NCBI GenBank assembly: GCA_030694265.1
Contig: JAUXYP010000001.1
Span: forward strand, 1 to 64,000
Source: Sulfuricurvum sp.
GTDB lineage: Bacteria; Campylobacterota; Campylobacteria; Campylobacterales; Sulfurimonadaceae
DNA length: 64,000 nucleotides
Direction of reading: 5' to 3'
Of this stretch, positions 1 to 8,895 are shown one piece after another. The first letter of the stretch is position 1; every line of letters starts with the position of its first letter. The notes under the pieces are model-generated. The model was not told where the DNA came from. It ran no database searches and saw only the letters and a list, made by a program, of their open reading frames with translations. The translations under genes were made by a program, and so were the position numbers.

Positions 1-112
1 TGGCTATAGAGAGGGGGAAACGCCCGGTCCCATTCCGAACCCGGAAGCTAAGACCCTCTTCGCTCATAATACTGCATCTTTCAGGTGTGGAAACGTAGGT
101 CGCCGCCTGGCC
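1..112 (+). rRNA. rrf: 5S ribosomal RNA, 5' end cut by window
   Basis: The sequence has the conserved 5S core: the loop region around GGTCCCATTCCGAACCCGGAAG (split here as GGTCCCATTC then CGAACCCGG), the GAAGCTAAG segment, and the 3' part with GGTGTGGAAACGTAGG. The first few bases of the gene lie outside the window. The end near 112 is judged from pairing of the terminal GCCTGGCC with the missing 5' strand, so it may be off by a few bases. It presumably closes an rRNA operon lying to the left. Confidence 0.93.
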
Positions 113-189
113 TCAGATTACATTTACAACTCTTCTTTTACAAATCCTCTTTTTAATCAATCAAAATTATCTTTTTATTTACAAATTCA

Positions 190-218
190 TTGACTCTTTT
201 TTTCTTTCAAGCTACAAT
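190..218 (+). promoter_or_regulatory. sigma-70 type promoter of the comEA-like gene
   Basis: TTGACT at 190-195 and TACAAT at 213-218 are separated by exactly 17 bp. A ribosome binding site AAGG at 237-240 lies just before the start at 247. This is one of only two promoters in the window with a convincing -35 box; most others show only a -10 box behind T-rich DNA. Confidence 0.6.
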
Positions 219-246
219 CATCGTATCTTAATTAAAAAGGTTATTT

Positions 247-489
247 ATGATTAAATTACTGCTTATTTTTTTATTCATAACAACGGTGCTTTTTTCTGCG
301 GTTAATGTGAATCGTGCGAACTCTGCACAACTTCAAACGCTTAATGGTATTGGACCTACTAAGGCAGAAGAGATTATAAGGTACAGAAAATCTCATGGCG
401 GCTTTAAAACTGTTGATGAGTTAGTGAATGTAAAAGGGATAGGGCCAAAAACACTTCTGAAAATGAAATCACAGGTGGCAATACGCTAG
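247..489 (+). CDS. ComEA-like helix-hairpin-helix DNA-binding protein
   Basis: This 80-residue protein has an N-terminal hydrophobic signal segment (residues 1-18) followed by a single helix-hairpin-helix unit. The two hairpins are visible as LNGIGPTKAEEII and VKGIGPKTLLKM. Proteins of this type are exported and bind double-stranded DNA, and ComEA is the DNA receptor for natural transformation. It is much shorter than Bacillus ComEA because it lacks the long linker, as is usual in Gram-negative bacteria. It converges on pabB with a 4-bp overlap. A role in DNA uptake is inferred; no other competence gene is adjacent, though a pilT gene is present at 12277. Confidence 0.8.
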   Translation: MIKLLLIFLFITTVLFSAVNVNRANSAQLQTLNGIGPTKAEEIIRYRKSHGGFKTVDELVNVKGIGPKTLLKMKSQVAIR

Positions 490-1421
490 GGGATGTAAAT
501 TTTGTCGAGCAGCTCTTGATATTCACTTTGAGGAGTACTGTCTACTGTGATACCCCCTCCGCTTTTATACATCAGTCCATTCACTGTTTGTTCAACATAG
601 CGGATTGAAACCGCACTGTAAAGATTGTCTCCATCAAAATATCCGAATATTCCGCTAAAGTATCCTCTTTCATAACCTTCAATGGCTTCGATAAGTTCAA
701 CACTCTTTTTTTTCGGTGTACCGCTGATACTGCCAGCAGGGAGAAGGGCTTGAAGGATATTTCCAATATTGTGTTTCCAACTATCATCAAGTTTACCGCT
801 TATGTGTGAGCTGACTTGGTGTAGTTTTTTATTGCCTGCTTCTATAGTCGTTAGATATCTAAATTTTTCAACCATGATATCTGTACTGACGATACCTAAG
901 TCATTACGCAACAAATCAACAATCATTGTATGTTCTGCTAGCTCTTTTGGATCGTTTAATATATTGTCAACTGCATTAGGCATATCGGCATCAATTGTCC
1001 CTTTCATTGGATACGTATTAATACGATTTCCTTCTATCGTTATAAATGCTTCTGGAGAAAAGCAGACGAATTTTTCACCTACTCGCAATTTATAGGGAGC
1101 ATTTGCCATAGTGTAAATTTCACGTAATGTGTAGTCTGAGACAATGGGAGTTGGTTGTGTCAGGTTTAAGAGGTAGGTATTACCCGCGCGTATATGTTGT
1201 TGGACTCGGTTAAACTTTTCGTTGTACTCTTCAAAACTAAGAGGGTTGTATTTTGGTGTATGCGGAAGATGAGTGCTGCTTGGCTTATCATTAAAAGAAA
1301 ATTCTATATCATGCTCATTGAGTGTATCAAGCGCATATGAGTGGAGGTTTTCCCCTTTAAAATCGGTATAGAAAAAAGTTGGAATCCCCTGGGCAACGAG
1401 TTGACTCAGCCGCGCATACAT
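486..1421 (-). CDS. pabB: aminodeoxychorismate synthase component I
   Basis: This chorismate-binding enzyme makes 4-amino-4-deoxychorismate from chorismate and ammonia, the branch point to p-aminobenzoate and folate. The key motif is MKGT with Lys140, the lysine that marks PabB (TrpE has Ala there). The C-terminal core motifs PAGSISGTPK and GYERGYFSG and the final SGGGIT segment are all present. At 311 residues it is shorter than the roughly 450-residue E. coli enzyme, the missing part being N-terminal. Its ATG shares one base with the pyrB stop (TAATG), so pyrB and pabB are translationally coupled. The glutaminase partner PabA is not in the window. Confidence 0.9.
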   Translation of the reverse strand: MYARLSQLVAQGIPTFFYTDFKGENLHSYALDTLNEHDIEFSFNDKPSSTHLPHTPKYNPLSFEEYNEKFNRVQQHIRAGNTYLLNLTQPTPIVSDYTLREIYTMANAPYKLRVGEKFVCFSPEAFITIEGNRINTYPMKGTIDADMPNAVDNILNDPKELAEHTMIVDLLRNDLGIVSTDIMVEKFRYLTTIEAGNKKLHQVSSHISGKLDDSWKHNIGNILQALLPAGSISGTPKKKSVELIEAIEGYERGYFSGIFGYFDGDNLYSAVSIRYVEQTVNGLMYKSGGGITVDSTPQSEYQELLDKIYIP

Positions 1422-2290
1422 TACGCTATAAGCGCCTTGAGGACTGCCATACGGATTGATACCCCGTTCTTCACCTGCTCAAGGACTTTGCATCTTGGAT
1501 CGCCCAGCATTGCATCGTCAATGTCGATATTGCGGTGAACGGGCCCCGGATGCATAATAATGAGATCTCTGTTTTGAATCATTTTTTTGGTGATGCAAAA
1601 GTCACTTGCATAATCTTTGAGAGACCCATAGGTTTGATGCGAGTGGCGCTCTGTTTGGGTACGCAAGCTCATGATGGCATCTACTGTATCGAGTACATCG
1701 TGGATATTATGGGTTCTTTTGAGTGTTGTTGTCGGTAAAAAATGCGGTGGAGCCACGAGGGTAATGTCCATACCAAAGCGTGTTAAGAGTTCTATATTGC
1801 TATTGGCTACACGGGAGTTTTTGATGTCTCCAACGATAGCGATTTTTTTACCGTTTACATCACCAAAGTGTTGTTTTAGGGTAAAGAGATCTAGTAATGC
1901 TTGTGTCGGGTGCGCGTGTGCACCGTCACCTGCATTGATGATAGAGGCATTCGTGTGTTGTGCAAGCGTATGTGGAACCCCTGCGTGTGCATGACGAACG
2001 ATCATCGCGTGCGGGCCCATTGCATCAAGATTGGCAGCCGTGTCGATGAGGCTTTCCCCTTTTTGTGTGGAGCTTTTTTGGACATCGAGATGGATCACTT
2101 CGGCACCTAAACGTTTAGCGGCAATTTCAAATGAACTTTTGGTTCGGGTAGAGTTTTCAAAAAAGAGGGTGATGATAATTTTCTCACGCAGTATAGGATC
2201 AAAACGTCCATCACTAAAAAGAGAAGCATCCTTTAAAACAGCGTTGATTTGATCTATAGTGAAATCGTCGGTGCGGATTAGATGACGCAT
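1421..2290 (-). CDS. pyrB: aspartate carbamoyltransferase catalytic subunit
   Basis: PyrB joins carbamoyl phosphate and aspartate in the first committed step of pyrimidine synthesis. The carbamoyl phosphate loop STRT is at residues 47-50, followed by the GAEVIHLD and KGESLIDT segments. The aspartate-binding region with HPTQALLDL and the C-terminal HPGPVHRN are intact. Length (289) is slightly below the usual 310. No pyrI regulatory subunit lies nearby, as expected for this phylum. It sits in the middle of bioD-pyrB-pabB, abutting the bioD stop directly and overlapping pabB by one base. Confidence 0.96.
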   Translation of the reverse strand: MRHLIRTDDFTIDQINAVLKDASLFSDGRFDPILREKIIITLFFENSTRTKSSFEIAAKRLGAEVIHLDVQKSSTQKGESLIDTAANLDAMGPHAMIVRHAHAGVPHTLAQHTNASIINAGDGAHAHPTQALLDLFTLKQHFGDVNGKKIAIVGDIKNSRVANSNIELLTRFGMDITLVAPPHFLPTTTLKRTHNIHDVLDTVDAIMSLRTQTERHSHQTYGSLKDYASDFCITKKMIQNRDLIIMHPGPVHRNIDIDDAMLGDPRCKVLEQVKNGVSIRMAVLKALIA

Positions 2291-2962
2291 TCATTCTCCT
2301 TGCGAGTTTTCTTGGTTTATTTTATCCAATAATGCTTGAGCCAGTGCTGTATTGTCATGTCCGATGGAGAAAAGCGGATCAAATTTATTTTTAAAATAGG
2401 GAAGGGACACTTGGGTAAAATTTTCATCTCCCAAACGGCAGTTTAATGCCCATAAATGAGGTATTTTAGCATGCTCAAGGGCAGAAAGACTGAGCAAGGT
2501 ATCATTGATGCAGCCGAGTTTGCAATGAGTTACGAGAAGTGTGAGCGCGTTAAAATGACGCGGAAGATCAAGCATCATTAGTTCATCATCGATGGGGACC
2601 ATCAGACCGCCAGCACCTTCGATGAGGACGATATCACAAAGCGATTCTATTTTTTTCAATGCACGATCAAAATGTGTTAAGTCTATTTTTTTCGCTTTAT
2701 TGGCGACATAGGGGGCTGCTGGAAGCGGCAAGGAGAGAGTGACAATGTCATTGATTCGCAAGGCTCTAAGTTCTGGATTGATGTTTTGTGCATATTTGAA
2801 AAGTAAGCTTCCATCAGCGGGAAGACCATTGACCCCTGTTTCGATGGGTTTGTATACACCCACGCGCAGTCCCATTTTACTGAAAGCTTCCATGAGCTTG
2901 ATGGTCGTGTAGGTTTTTCCGACATTGGTATTGGTTGCGGTGATGAAAATTCGTTTAGACAA
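2291..2962 (-). CDS. bioD: dethiobiotin synthetase
   Basis: BioD closes the ureido ring of dethiobiotin from diaminopelargonate, CO2 and ATP. The protein begins with the characteristic P-loop TNTNVGKT at residues 10-17, followed by YKPIETGV (substrate site), and carries the EGAGGLMVP loop typical of BioD. Length (223) is normal. It is the first gene of the minus-strand bioD-pyrB-pabB operon; pyrB starts one base after its stop codon. The other biotin genes are not in the window, so the biotin pathway is scattered in this genome. Confidence 0.94.
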   Translation of the reverse strand: MSKRIFITATNTNVGKTYTTIKLMEAFSKMGLRVGVYKPIETGVNGLPADGSLLFKYAQNINPELRALRINDIVTLSLPLPAAPYVANKAKKIDLTHFDRALKKIESLCDIVLIEGAGGLMVPIDDELMMLDLPRHFNALTLLVTHCKLGCINDTLLSLSALEHAKIPHLWALNCRLGDENFTQVSLPYFKNKFDPLFSIGHDNTALAQALLDKINQENSQGE

Positions 2963-2974
2963 GGATTTGCCCTT

Positions 2975-2985
2975 TTGGCTATAAT
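2975..2985 (+). promoter_or_regulatory. putative extended -10 promoter for the metY-like gene
   Basis: TTTTGGCTATAAT shows a T-rich stretch followed by TGNTATAAT, the form common in Campylobacterota. It lies 58 bp before the start at 3043 and inside the divergent bioD/metY interval. No good -35 box is seen. Confidence 0.4.
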
Positions 2986-3042
2986 TAGCGCAATTTTAAT
3001 ACATGTTTCGTAAAGATAAGGCAATGCCGAAAAGGACTAGTA

Positions 3043-4275
3043 ATGCGTTTTGAAGAGTTTAGCACAAAATTTGTTCAGCAAGTGGGGAAAAAAGAGGGTG
3101 CTATCAGCCCTGTGATGATTAATTCGGCATCGTTTGGTTATGGTGACAGTGAAACGGGTGAAGGTATTTTTGACGGCTCGGTCAAAAAACCGTTGTATTC
3201 ACGCATGGGAAATCCAACCTCTGGACAGTTGGAACAAATTTTAGCTCAAATGGACGGCGGTATCGGTGCGGTTGCCGCTTCGTCGGGAATGGGTGCAACG
3301 GCGATGGCAACGATTAGTTTGCTTAAAAGCGGTGATGAAATTGTCAGTGTCGGAGGATTATTTGGCGGGACCTATTCTTATTTTTCTGAAACCTTAACCC
3401 GCTTCGGAATCTCTACCCATTTTTTTGATGTGGATGAACTCGAAGCAATCGAAGCGGCTATCACCGATAAAACAAAAATACTTTTTTTAGAGAGTGTCGG
3501 TAATCCGAATATGCGTCTTCCAGATATTGGAGCGATCGCTGCTATTGCCAATAAATGCGGTGTTGTCTTAATGGTGGATAATACCTGTACCCCCCTCAGT
3601 ATTGCCCCCATAGCGTTAGGCGCTGATATCGTTGTCTATTCTACGACGAAGATTATTACGGGGAATGCATCATCGTTGGGTGGAGCAGTAGTGTTTCGTG
3701 CTATTAATGAAGGTGACGATAAATTTAAAACACAGCGTTACGCAGAAGTCCATCCTTTTATCAAAAAAATGGGGTCAATGGCACTGATCGCCAACGCAAA
3801 GAAAAGAGCACTCCGTGATTTCGGGATGTCTGCGAATGGCTTTGGGAGTTATTTGACGCTCCTTGGGCTTGAAACACTTCCTTTGCGAATGGATCGTATT
3901 GTGGACAGTGTTGAAAAAGTAGCGCAAAAACTTAGTACAGCCGGATTTACGATCAATCACCCTTGTCTGAGCGAACACCCACATCATGAACGTTATTTAA
4001 GCCAATTTTCTCAAGGATGTGGAACATTGCTCACGATTGATATGGGGAGCAAAGAAGCTGCTTTCGCATTTCTAAATGCGTCAAAACTCATTACCATTAC
4101 TGCCAATATTGGAGACAGTCGTACGCTTGGTCTTCATATGGCATCGACAATTTATCGTGATTTTGATGATGCCACGAAAGAATTTTTGGGAATTACCCCT
4201 GGACTCATCCGTATTTCGATTGGATTGGAAAACCCAGAACACATTATCCAGGATTTTATCGCTGCTCGGGGGTGA
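3043..4275 (+). CDS. O-acetyl/succinyl-homoserine sulfhydrylase-type PLP enzyme
   Basis: This 410-residue protein belongs to the Cys/Met metabolism PLP family (cystathionine gamma-synthase, MetZ, MetY, cystathionine lyases). The phosphate-binding segment YSRMGNPT is at 52-59, the aspartate pairing with the pyridine nitrogen is in MVDNT, and the PLP lysine is Lys203 in STTK followed by a GNASSLGG loop. The long insertion after the lysine and overall length favour a MetY/MetZ-type homoserine sulfhydrylase making homocysteine directly from sulfide. Distinguishing it from cystathionine gamma-synthase needs a phylogeny, so no symbol is given. Confidence 0.85.
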   Translation: MRFEEFSTKFVQQVGKKEGAISPVMINSASFGYGDSETGEGIFDGSVKKPLYSRMGNPTSGQLEQILAQMDGGIGAVAASSGMGATAMATISLLKSGDEIVSVGGLFGGTYSYFSETLTRFGISTHFFDVDELEAIEAAITDKTKILFLESVGNPNMRLPDIGAIAAIANKCGVVLMVDNTCTPLSIAPIALGADIVVYSTTKIITGNASSLGGAVVFRAINEGDDKFKTQRYAEVHPFIKKMGSMALIANAKKRALRDFGMSANGFGSYLTLLGLETLPLRMDRIVDSVEKVAQKLSTAGFTINHPCLSEHPHHERYLSQFSQGCGTLLTIDMGSKEAAFAFLNASKLITITANIGDSRTLGLHMASTIYRDFDDATKEFLGITPGLIRISIGLENPEHIIQDFIAARG

Positions 4276-4368
4276 TAAAGCCCCTCTTTTACTATAATCT
4301 TCTCCTTTAAGCCAAAAAACACGAAATCCTTGTTACATTATTTCTTTTAAATCAGACGGGAATTATTT

Positions 4369-4668
4369 TTGAGTACAAAGACCACACATCAGACCCAAGG
4401 TTCCCTTAGTATAAGTGAGCCTAAACAATATCACGTTTATTTATTAAATGACGATTACACGTCGATGGATTTTGTCATCGATATTTTAATACGAATTTTT
4501 CACAAAAGTTACGCAGATGCACAGCGCATTATGATGCAGGTGCATCAAGTGCAGCGGGGCTTGTGCGGCACGTATTCGTATGAAATTGCAGAAACAAAGG
4601 TTCATCAGGTAAGCTCACTTGCCAGAGAGAGTGGATTTCCGCTGAAAGCGGTCATGGAGGAAGCGTAA
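4369..4668 (+). CDS. clpS: Clp protease adaptor ClpS
   Basis: ClpS binds ClpA and delivers N-degron substrates to ClpAP. The hallmark segments are visible: YHVYLLNDDYTSMDFV with the DD and DF residues that contact the N-terminal residue, the VHQVQRG helix, and the GTYSYEIAETKV strand. Translation seems to start at a TTG (4369), since no ATG lies upstream in frame near a binding site and family length (99 residues) fits. It overlaps the clpA start by one base, so the adaptor and its unfoldase are coupled. Confidence 0.93.
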   Translation: MSTKTTHQTQGSLSISEPKQYHVYLLNDDYTSMDFVIDILIRIFHKSYADAQRIMMQVHQVQRGLCGTYSYEIAETKVHQVSSLARESGFPLKAVMEEA

Positions 4669-6845
4669 TGATTAGCACGGAGCTCAATGTGATTTTTCAA
4701 AAAGCTGTCGCGTTTGCACGGCATCAGCGTCATGAGTATTTAACGATTGAGCACGTCATGCTTGCATTGCTAAATACCACCGAGGGTGCAGGTATCATTG
4801 AATCGTGCGGTGGTGATGTTCAGATGATACGAGAATCGTTGGGGCAGTATTTGGTGCAAACCATTGAGCCTTTACCGGATGACGTAACTCAAGAACCTTT
4901 TGAAACGGTAGCACTAGCTCGGATGATCGATGAGATGATGCGTCATGTCAGCAGTGCTCAAAAACAGCATGCAGATATCGGTGATTTTATCGCTGCTATC
5001 TATGAAGAAAATCATACGTATGCGTGTTTGCTGCTGCAAGAGTATGGGATAAGCCGTGTAGATTTGCTCGAAGCGATTTCTCATCGAGATACAGCAATGC
5101 CGCAAGCCCCTGTACAAAATGAAGGGGCTTTGGAGCAGTATGCCATTAATCTCAATGAGCAAGCGAAGCTTGGAAAAATCGATCCGGTAATCGGACGCTC
5201 TGCAGAGATTGAGCGCACCATTCAGACCCTTTGCCGTCGCAAGAAAAACAATCCTCTTCTCATTGGTGAACCGGGTGTGGGTAAAACTGCGATTGCGGAG
5301 GGATTGGCACTGCGTATCGTTTCCGGTGATGTTCCTAACATGCTTCAAGATGCAGAGTTGTTTGCCCTTGATTTGGGCGCAATGCTCGCAGGTACAAAAT
5401 ATCGGGGTGATTTTGAAAAGCGGCTCAAATCGGTTATTGATGAGGTAGAAAGTCATCATAATGCAATTTTGTTTATTGATGAAATACATACTATTGTGGG
5501 TGCAGGTGCAGTAGGCGGCGGAAGTATGGATGCTTCCAACCAACTCAAACCTGCACTTGCTTCTGGGGCGCTCAAATGTATGGGGGCGACGACTCATGCT
5601 GAATATCGGAGTGTTTTTGAAAAAGATCGAGCGCTGAGCCGTCGCTTTGCGCGGATCGATGTCAATGAGCCTTCTTTGGAAGACAGCTTTTTAATCCTCA
5701 AAGGGTTGCGTGCACGCTATGAAAAGCATCACGGAGTTAAATATACCGATAAAACGCTCCGAAGCGCGGTAGAACTTTCCAAAAAATTCATTACAGACCG
5801 TTTTCTGCCGGATGTGGCGATTGATCTGATCGATGAAGCGGGAGCATCGTTTCATCTGCACAATCACAAGAGAACAACAGTAACTCCTCATGACATTGAG
5901 ATGGTGATTTCCAAGATCACAGGAGTTCCTACGTCTAAAATTGGGAATGATGCGCGTGAACAGCTTGCAGGACTCGAAGACGAGCTTAAAACGCTCGTAA
6001 TCGGGCAAGATCATGCCATCACCCAAGTGGTTCGCTCTATCAAGCGCTCTTATGCCGGGATGAGTGCTCCTAATAAGCCTATAGCCTCCTTTTTGTTTTC
6101 AGGTCCTACGGGTGTAGGGAAAACAGAGCTTGCCAAATCGCTGGCTGAGTCTATGGGGATCTATTTTGAGCGTTTTGATATGTCAGAATACATGGAAAAA
6201 CATGCCGTCAGCCGTTTAATCGGTGCACCTCCTGGGTATGTCGGATTTGAACAGGGTGGATTGCTTAGCGAAGCCGTGCGGAAGCACCCGTATATGGTTT
6301 TATTACTCGATGAGATTGAAAAAGCACATCCGGACTTGGTCAATATTTTATTGCAGGTGATGGACAGTGCGACATTGACGGATAATAACGGGTATAAGGC
6401 AAATTTTGCAAATGTTGTTTTGATTATGACTTCGAATGTCGGAGCAACGGAGCGTACTGTTATGGGCTTCAACGCCGATGCGTCGATTTCCCGTAATGAA
6501 GCACTGAAAGCATTTTTTACTCCTGAGTTTAGAAATCGTCTGGATGCTGTGGTTGAGTTTGCTGCATTGCCTTCGAGCGTGGTCAAGGGGATTGTTGATA
6601 AATTCATCCGTGAGCTCAATGCTCAGCTTAAACCGAAAAAAGTGGTGATTACCCTTACCGAAAAAGCAAAAGAGTATTTGGCGAAAGTTGGATACGACAA
6701 AGCGATGGGGGCACGACCTCTGGGACGTGTGATCCAAGAAAAAATCAAAGATCCTCTGGTCGATGAGATGCTCTTTGGTAAGCTAGTGCAAGGCGGCACA
6801 GTAGCCGTCGATTTTGATGAGACGCTTGTGTTTGAATACCGCTAA
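4668..6845 (+). CDS. clpA: ATP-dependent Clp protease ATP-binding subunit ClpA
   Basis: ClpA is the double-ring AAA+ unfoldase of ClpAP. The N-terminal Clp_N repeat domain spans about 1-140. The first AAA domain has Walker A GEPGVGKT at 200-207 and Walker B LFIDEIHT. The second has GPTGVGKT near 478-486 and LLLDEIEK, and carries the tyrosine pore loop GAPPGYVG. The C-terminal D2-small domain follows. The absence of a long coiled-coil M domain separates it from ClpB and ClpC. Length 725 is normal. It lies between clpS and aat, giving a functional N-degron cluster; clpP is not in the window. Confidence 0.96.
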   Translation: MISTELNVIFQKAVAFARHQRHEYLTIEHVMLALLNTTEGAGIIESCGGDVQMIRESLGQYLVQTIEPLPDDVTQEPFETVALARMIDEMMRHVSSAQKQHADIGDFIAAIYEENHTYACLLLQEYGISRVDLLEAISHRDTAMPQAPVQNEGALEQYAINLNEQAKLGKIDPVIGRSAEIERTIQTLCRRKKNNPLLIGEPGVGKTAIAEGLALRIVSGDVPNMLQDAELFALDLGAMLAGTKYRGDFEKRLKSVIDEVESHHNAILFIDEIHTIVGAGAVGGGSMDASNQLKPALASGALKCMGATTHAEYRSVFEKDRALSRRFARIDVNEPSLEDSFLILKGLRARYEKHHGVKYTDKTLRSAVELSKKFITDRFLPDVAIDLIDEAGASFHLHNHKRTTVTPHDIEMVISKITGVPTSKIGNDAREQLAGLEDELKTLVIGQDHAITQVVRSIKRSYAGMSAPNKPIASFLFSGPTGVGKTELAKSLAESMGIYFERFDMSEYMEKHAVSRLIGAPPGYVGFEQGGLLSEAVRKHPYMVLLLDEIEKAHPDLVNILLQVMDSATLTDNNGYKANFANVVLIMTSNVGATERTVMGFNADASISRNEALKAFFTPEFRNRLDAVVEFAALPSSVVKGIVDKFIRELNAQLKPKKVVITLTEKAKEYLAKVGYDKAMGARPLGRVIQEKIKDPLVDEMLFGKLVQGGTVAVDFDETLVFEYR

Positions 6846-6854
6846 TTTCACAAT

Positions 6855-7520
6855 ATGATACCAAAGCTTACCTACCACCTCGCATTTCCTGATCCCCGTA
6901 CAGCAACGGAAGGGATGGTAGCTTACGGCGGCGATCTTACTGCTTCTCGTATTATGATGGCCTATCGTATGGGTATTTTTCCTTGGTACAGTGCCAATGA
7001 CCCGATTCTTTGGTGGTCTCCTGATCCCCGTCTGATACTGGAGTTCGACGAGTTCAAACTCCATAAATCATTGCGTAAAAAAATACCCCATTTTGAGATC
7101 CGATTTGACACAGCCTTTGCCGAAGTCATTCGTGAGTGCAGTACGATGAATCGACACGGACAAAAGGGGAGCTGGATTGTCCCTGAGATGATCGAAGCGT
7201 ATGAAATATTACATGGTATGGGGTATGCTCACAGTGTCGAGGCATATCAAGAAGATGTTTTAGTAGGCGGCTTATACGGCGTGAGCGTTGGACGGGTATT
7301 TTGCGGCGAATCGATGTTCGCTAAAGTATCCGATGCCTCTAAAGTAGCGCTTGCTGTTTTGATAGAGCGTTTGCGAGAGTGGGGATACGATTTCATCGAC
7401 TGTCAGGTGCCGACCGATCATTTGAAAAGCTTGGGGGCTAAAGAGGTCTCAAGGGATTATTTTTTAGAGCGATTGGCAATGTCTCAAAATGAAGATTTGT
7501 CGTTTGATACATGGAATTGA
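6855..7520 (+). CDS. aat: leucyl/phenylalanyl-tRNA-protein transferase
   Basis: Aat adds Leu or Phe from aminoacyl-tRNA to proteins that begin with Arg or Lys, creating the N-degron read by ClpS. Family motifs are clear: AYGGDLTASR, AYRMGIFPWY, WWSPDPR, GLYGVSVGRVFCGESMF and the C-terminal DCQVPTDHLKSLGA. Length (221) is typical. It starts 9 bp after clpA, so tagging enzyme, adaptor and unfoldase are probably one transcript. Confidence 0.95.
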   Translation: MIPKLTYHLAFPDPRTATEGMVAYGGDLTASRIMMAYRMGIFPWYSANDPILWWSPDPRLILEFDEFKLHKSLRKKIPHFEIRFDTAFAEVIRECSTMNRHGQKGSWIVPEMIEAYEILHGMGYAHSVEAYQEDVLVGGLYGVSVGRVFCGESMFAKVSDASKVALAVLIERLREWGYDFIDCQVPTDHLKSLGAKEVSRDYFLERLAMSQNEDLSFDTWN

Positions 7521-7524
7521 AAAA

Positions 7525-7875
7525 TTATTTAATAATTTGCTGACACTTTTCTTTAAATACGGGTAATCCATTTCGTATTATCCATTCTATGATCGCAAGG
7601 TTTACTCCTTCGTAATCATGTGCAATATAGGTACGAACATCGTAAAGTCCTTTGAGATCATCACCGTCAAAAATATCAAGTATATGGGTTGCATTCTCTT
7701 GTTTAAGTTTATTGAATTGTTCTGCAATTGCCGTTAAATGCATTAGTATGGCTGGACGCATAGTAATTGCATCTTCTAACGCATTTGTGACACTTCCTGC
7801 ATTGGCAACAATATTCTCGATGTACTCAATTTTTTCAAGAACCAAGTAAATCTTACTAATCGATTCTTTAGACAT
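7525..7875 (-). CDS. HepT-like toxin (DUF86), RNase/HEPN fold
   Basis: This HEPN-family protein carries the R-x4-H-x-Y motif (RTYIAHDY, Arg81, His86, Tyr88 from this start), the catalytic and target motif of HepT toxins. An in-frame TTG at 7890 is also possible, but the ATG at 7875 gives the usual 8-bp ATGTCTAA overlap with the upstream antitoxin stop and a normal length of 116. In HepT-MntA systems HepT is an RNase toxin silenced by MntA, which adenylylates the motif tyrosine; Tyr88 is in the right place. It converges with aat, leaving 4 bp. Confidence 0.87.
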   Translation of the reverse strand: MSKESISKIYLVLEKIEYIENIVANAGSVTNALEDAITMRPAILMHLTAIAEQFNKLKQENATHILDIFDGDDLKGLYDVRTYIAHDYEGVNLAIIEWIIRNGLPVFKEKCQQIIK

Positions 7876-8176
7876 ATAAAGCTCGATCAATAATGAATTT
7901 TTTAGCAGTTTTCCCCATTCCGGTACGATCAGCTAAATCGACTTGAACGCCCAGTGCATTGCTGAGTTCCGTTTGTATTTGTCGAATTCGCTCAAATGAT
8001 TTAAATCCATACTTAGTAGCAAATGCAGGGGTTGCTTCTACGAGGATATCAATATCACTTTTTTCGTTCGCATCATCTCTTGAATACGATCCAAAAAGCG
8101 CTTGTATCAAAAAGCCTTCTTGCTCATATTTTGCTTTGACATTTCTAAGATAATCTAATATTTGTTCTTTATTCAT
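7868..8176 (-). CDS. MntA-like nucleotidyltransferase antitoxin
   Basis: This minimal nucleotidyltransferase (102 residues) has the signature GSYSRDD followed by SDIDILVE, giving Gly29-Ser30 and the metal-binding pair Asp41 and Asp43. It precedes and overlaps the HepT-like gene, the standard order. In characterised pairs MntA transfers AMP groups to the HepT tyrosine and so neutralises it. The ATG at 8176 has no visible ribosome binding site and lies only about 7 bp downstream of a TATAAT box, so the message may be leaderless. Confidence 0.87.
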   Translation of the reverse strand: MNKEQILDYLRNVKAKYEQEGFLIQALFGSYSRDDANEKSDIDILVEATPAFATKYGFKSFERIRQIQTELSNALGVQVDLADRTGMGKTAKKFIIDRALYV

Positions 8177-8182
8177 AAAATC

Positions 8183-8204
8183 ATTATAGCAAAATTGTTG
8201 CTAT
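8183..8204 (-). promoter_or_regulatory. mntA-hepT promoter with overlapping palindromic operator
   Basis: On the minus strand TATAAT (8188-8183) lies just before the mntA start. A perfect inverted repeat, ATAGCAA at 8186-8192 and TTGCTAT at 8198-8204 around a 5-bp centre, overlaps this box. Such a placement suits autoregulation by the toxin-antitoxin complex; this is inferred. Confidence 0.5.
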
Positions 8205-8457
8205 GTGTACTTGATTTTTGCCAACAAATTAACAATTCATCAAACAAGAACTTAGTATAAAATAATCGGCTTGTTTACAAAATTATAGAAGATTTGATTG
8301 TGGTTGCTCAATGCAGGTATCATTATTGAGGTAATTTTATCATTCAAAGCAGAATTATTCTTTTCTTTTGATCTCTTTTCACATAATTCAATAAATATCA
8401 CACAAAAATTTCATTATTTAGATAAAATCACACATATTTTATTTAAAAAGGTTAAAA
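8205..8457. other. AT-rich intergenic region upstream of the lipoprotein gene
   Basis: About 250 bp of very AT-rich DNA without a convincing gene. A short open frame at 8298-8549 is AT-rich filler overlapping the lipoprotein gene and has no family features. A GATAAAAT box near 8417-8424 and the AAAAAGG ribosome binding site before 8458 probably serve the lipoprotein gene. Confidence 0.4.
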
Positions 8458-8847
8458 ATGAAAAAAGTAATCGTTGCATCATTGATTTTAGCAGGTGCGT
8501 TGATGACGAGCGGGTGTACTCATCGGCTTGGACAATTTACGGCAGCTAGTTCAAAAACCATTGAAAACTTTCACTACAAAGCAGATACAAAAAGTTATAT
8601 TGAAGGTGAAGAGTGTAATAAAATTTACGTTATTATTCCTACTGGTAGTAGTGATGATATGATCCAGAGAGCAATGGATAATACTTTAGAAAAAGGCCGA
8701 AAGCAAGGATTGAAAGGCAATATGCTAATTGATGTGCGATTGGATAGTCATGCTTGGTATATTCCATATATTTATGGAGAAAGCTGTGTGACGGTGAAAG
8801 GGTATCTTGTAGAGATGGAAAATAATCAACCTTTGAGTTTACATTAA
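8458..8847 (+). CDS. small lipoprotein of unknown function
   Basis: This 129-residue protein begins with a lipoprotein signal peptide: MKK, a hydrophobic stretch and the lipobox LMTSGC with Cys20 as the lipidated residue. Residue +2 is Thr, which does not signal inner-membrane retention in the usual rule. The mature part has two more cysteines (EGEECNK and GESCVTV) that could form a disulfide. I do not recognise the family with certainty. It stands just upstream of the DUF3015 and DUF4105 envelope genes in the same direction, but with its own AT-rich leader. Confidence 0.75.
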   Translation: MKKVIVASLILAGALMTSGCTHRLGQFTAASSKTIENFHYKADTKSYIEGEECNKIYVIIPTGSSDDMIQRAMDNTLEKGRKQGLKGNMLIDVRLDSHAWYIPYIYGESCVTVKGYLVEMENNQPLSLH

Positions 8848-8895
8848 GTTTCATTCCTTTATACTCTGTTTATTCTTATGAAAAAGGGGTATTTA

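Noticed and set aside
4914-5597. Long open frame antisense to clpA (227 codons)
   Set aside because: It lies wholly within clpA on the other strand, shows no family pattern, and is Cys/His/Phe-rich as expected for an antisense shadow.
8298-8549. Small open frame before the lipoprotein gene
   Set aside because: AT-rich, overlaps the lipoprotein gene in another frame and lacks a ribosome binding site.
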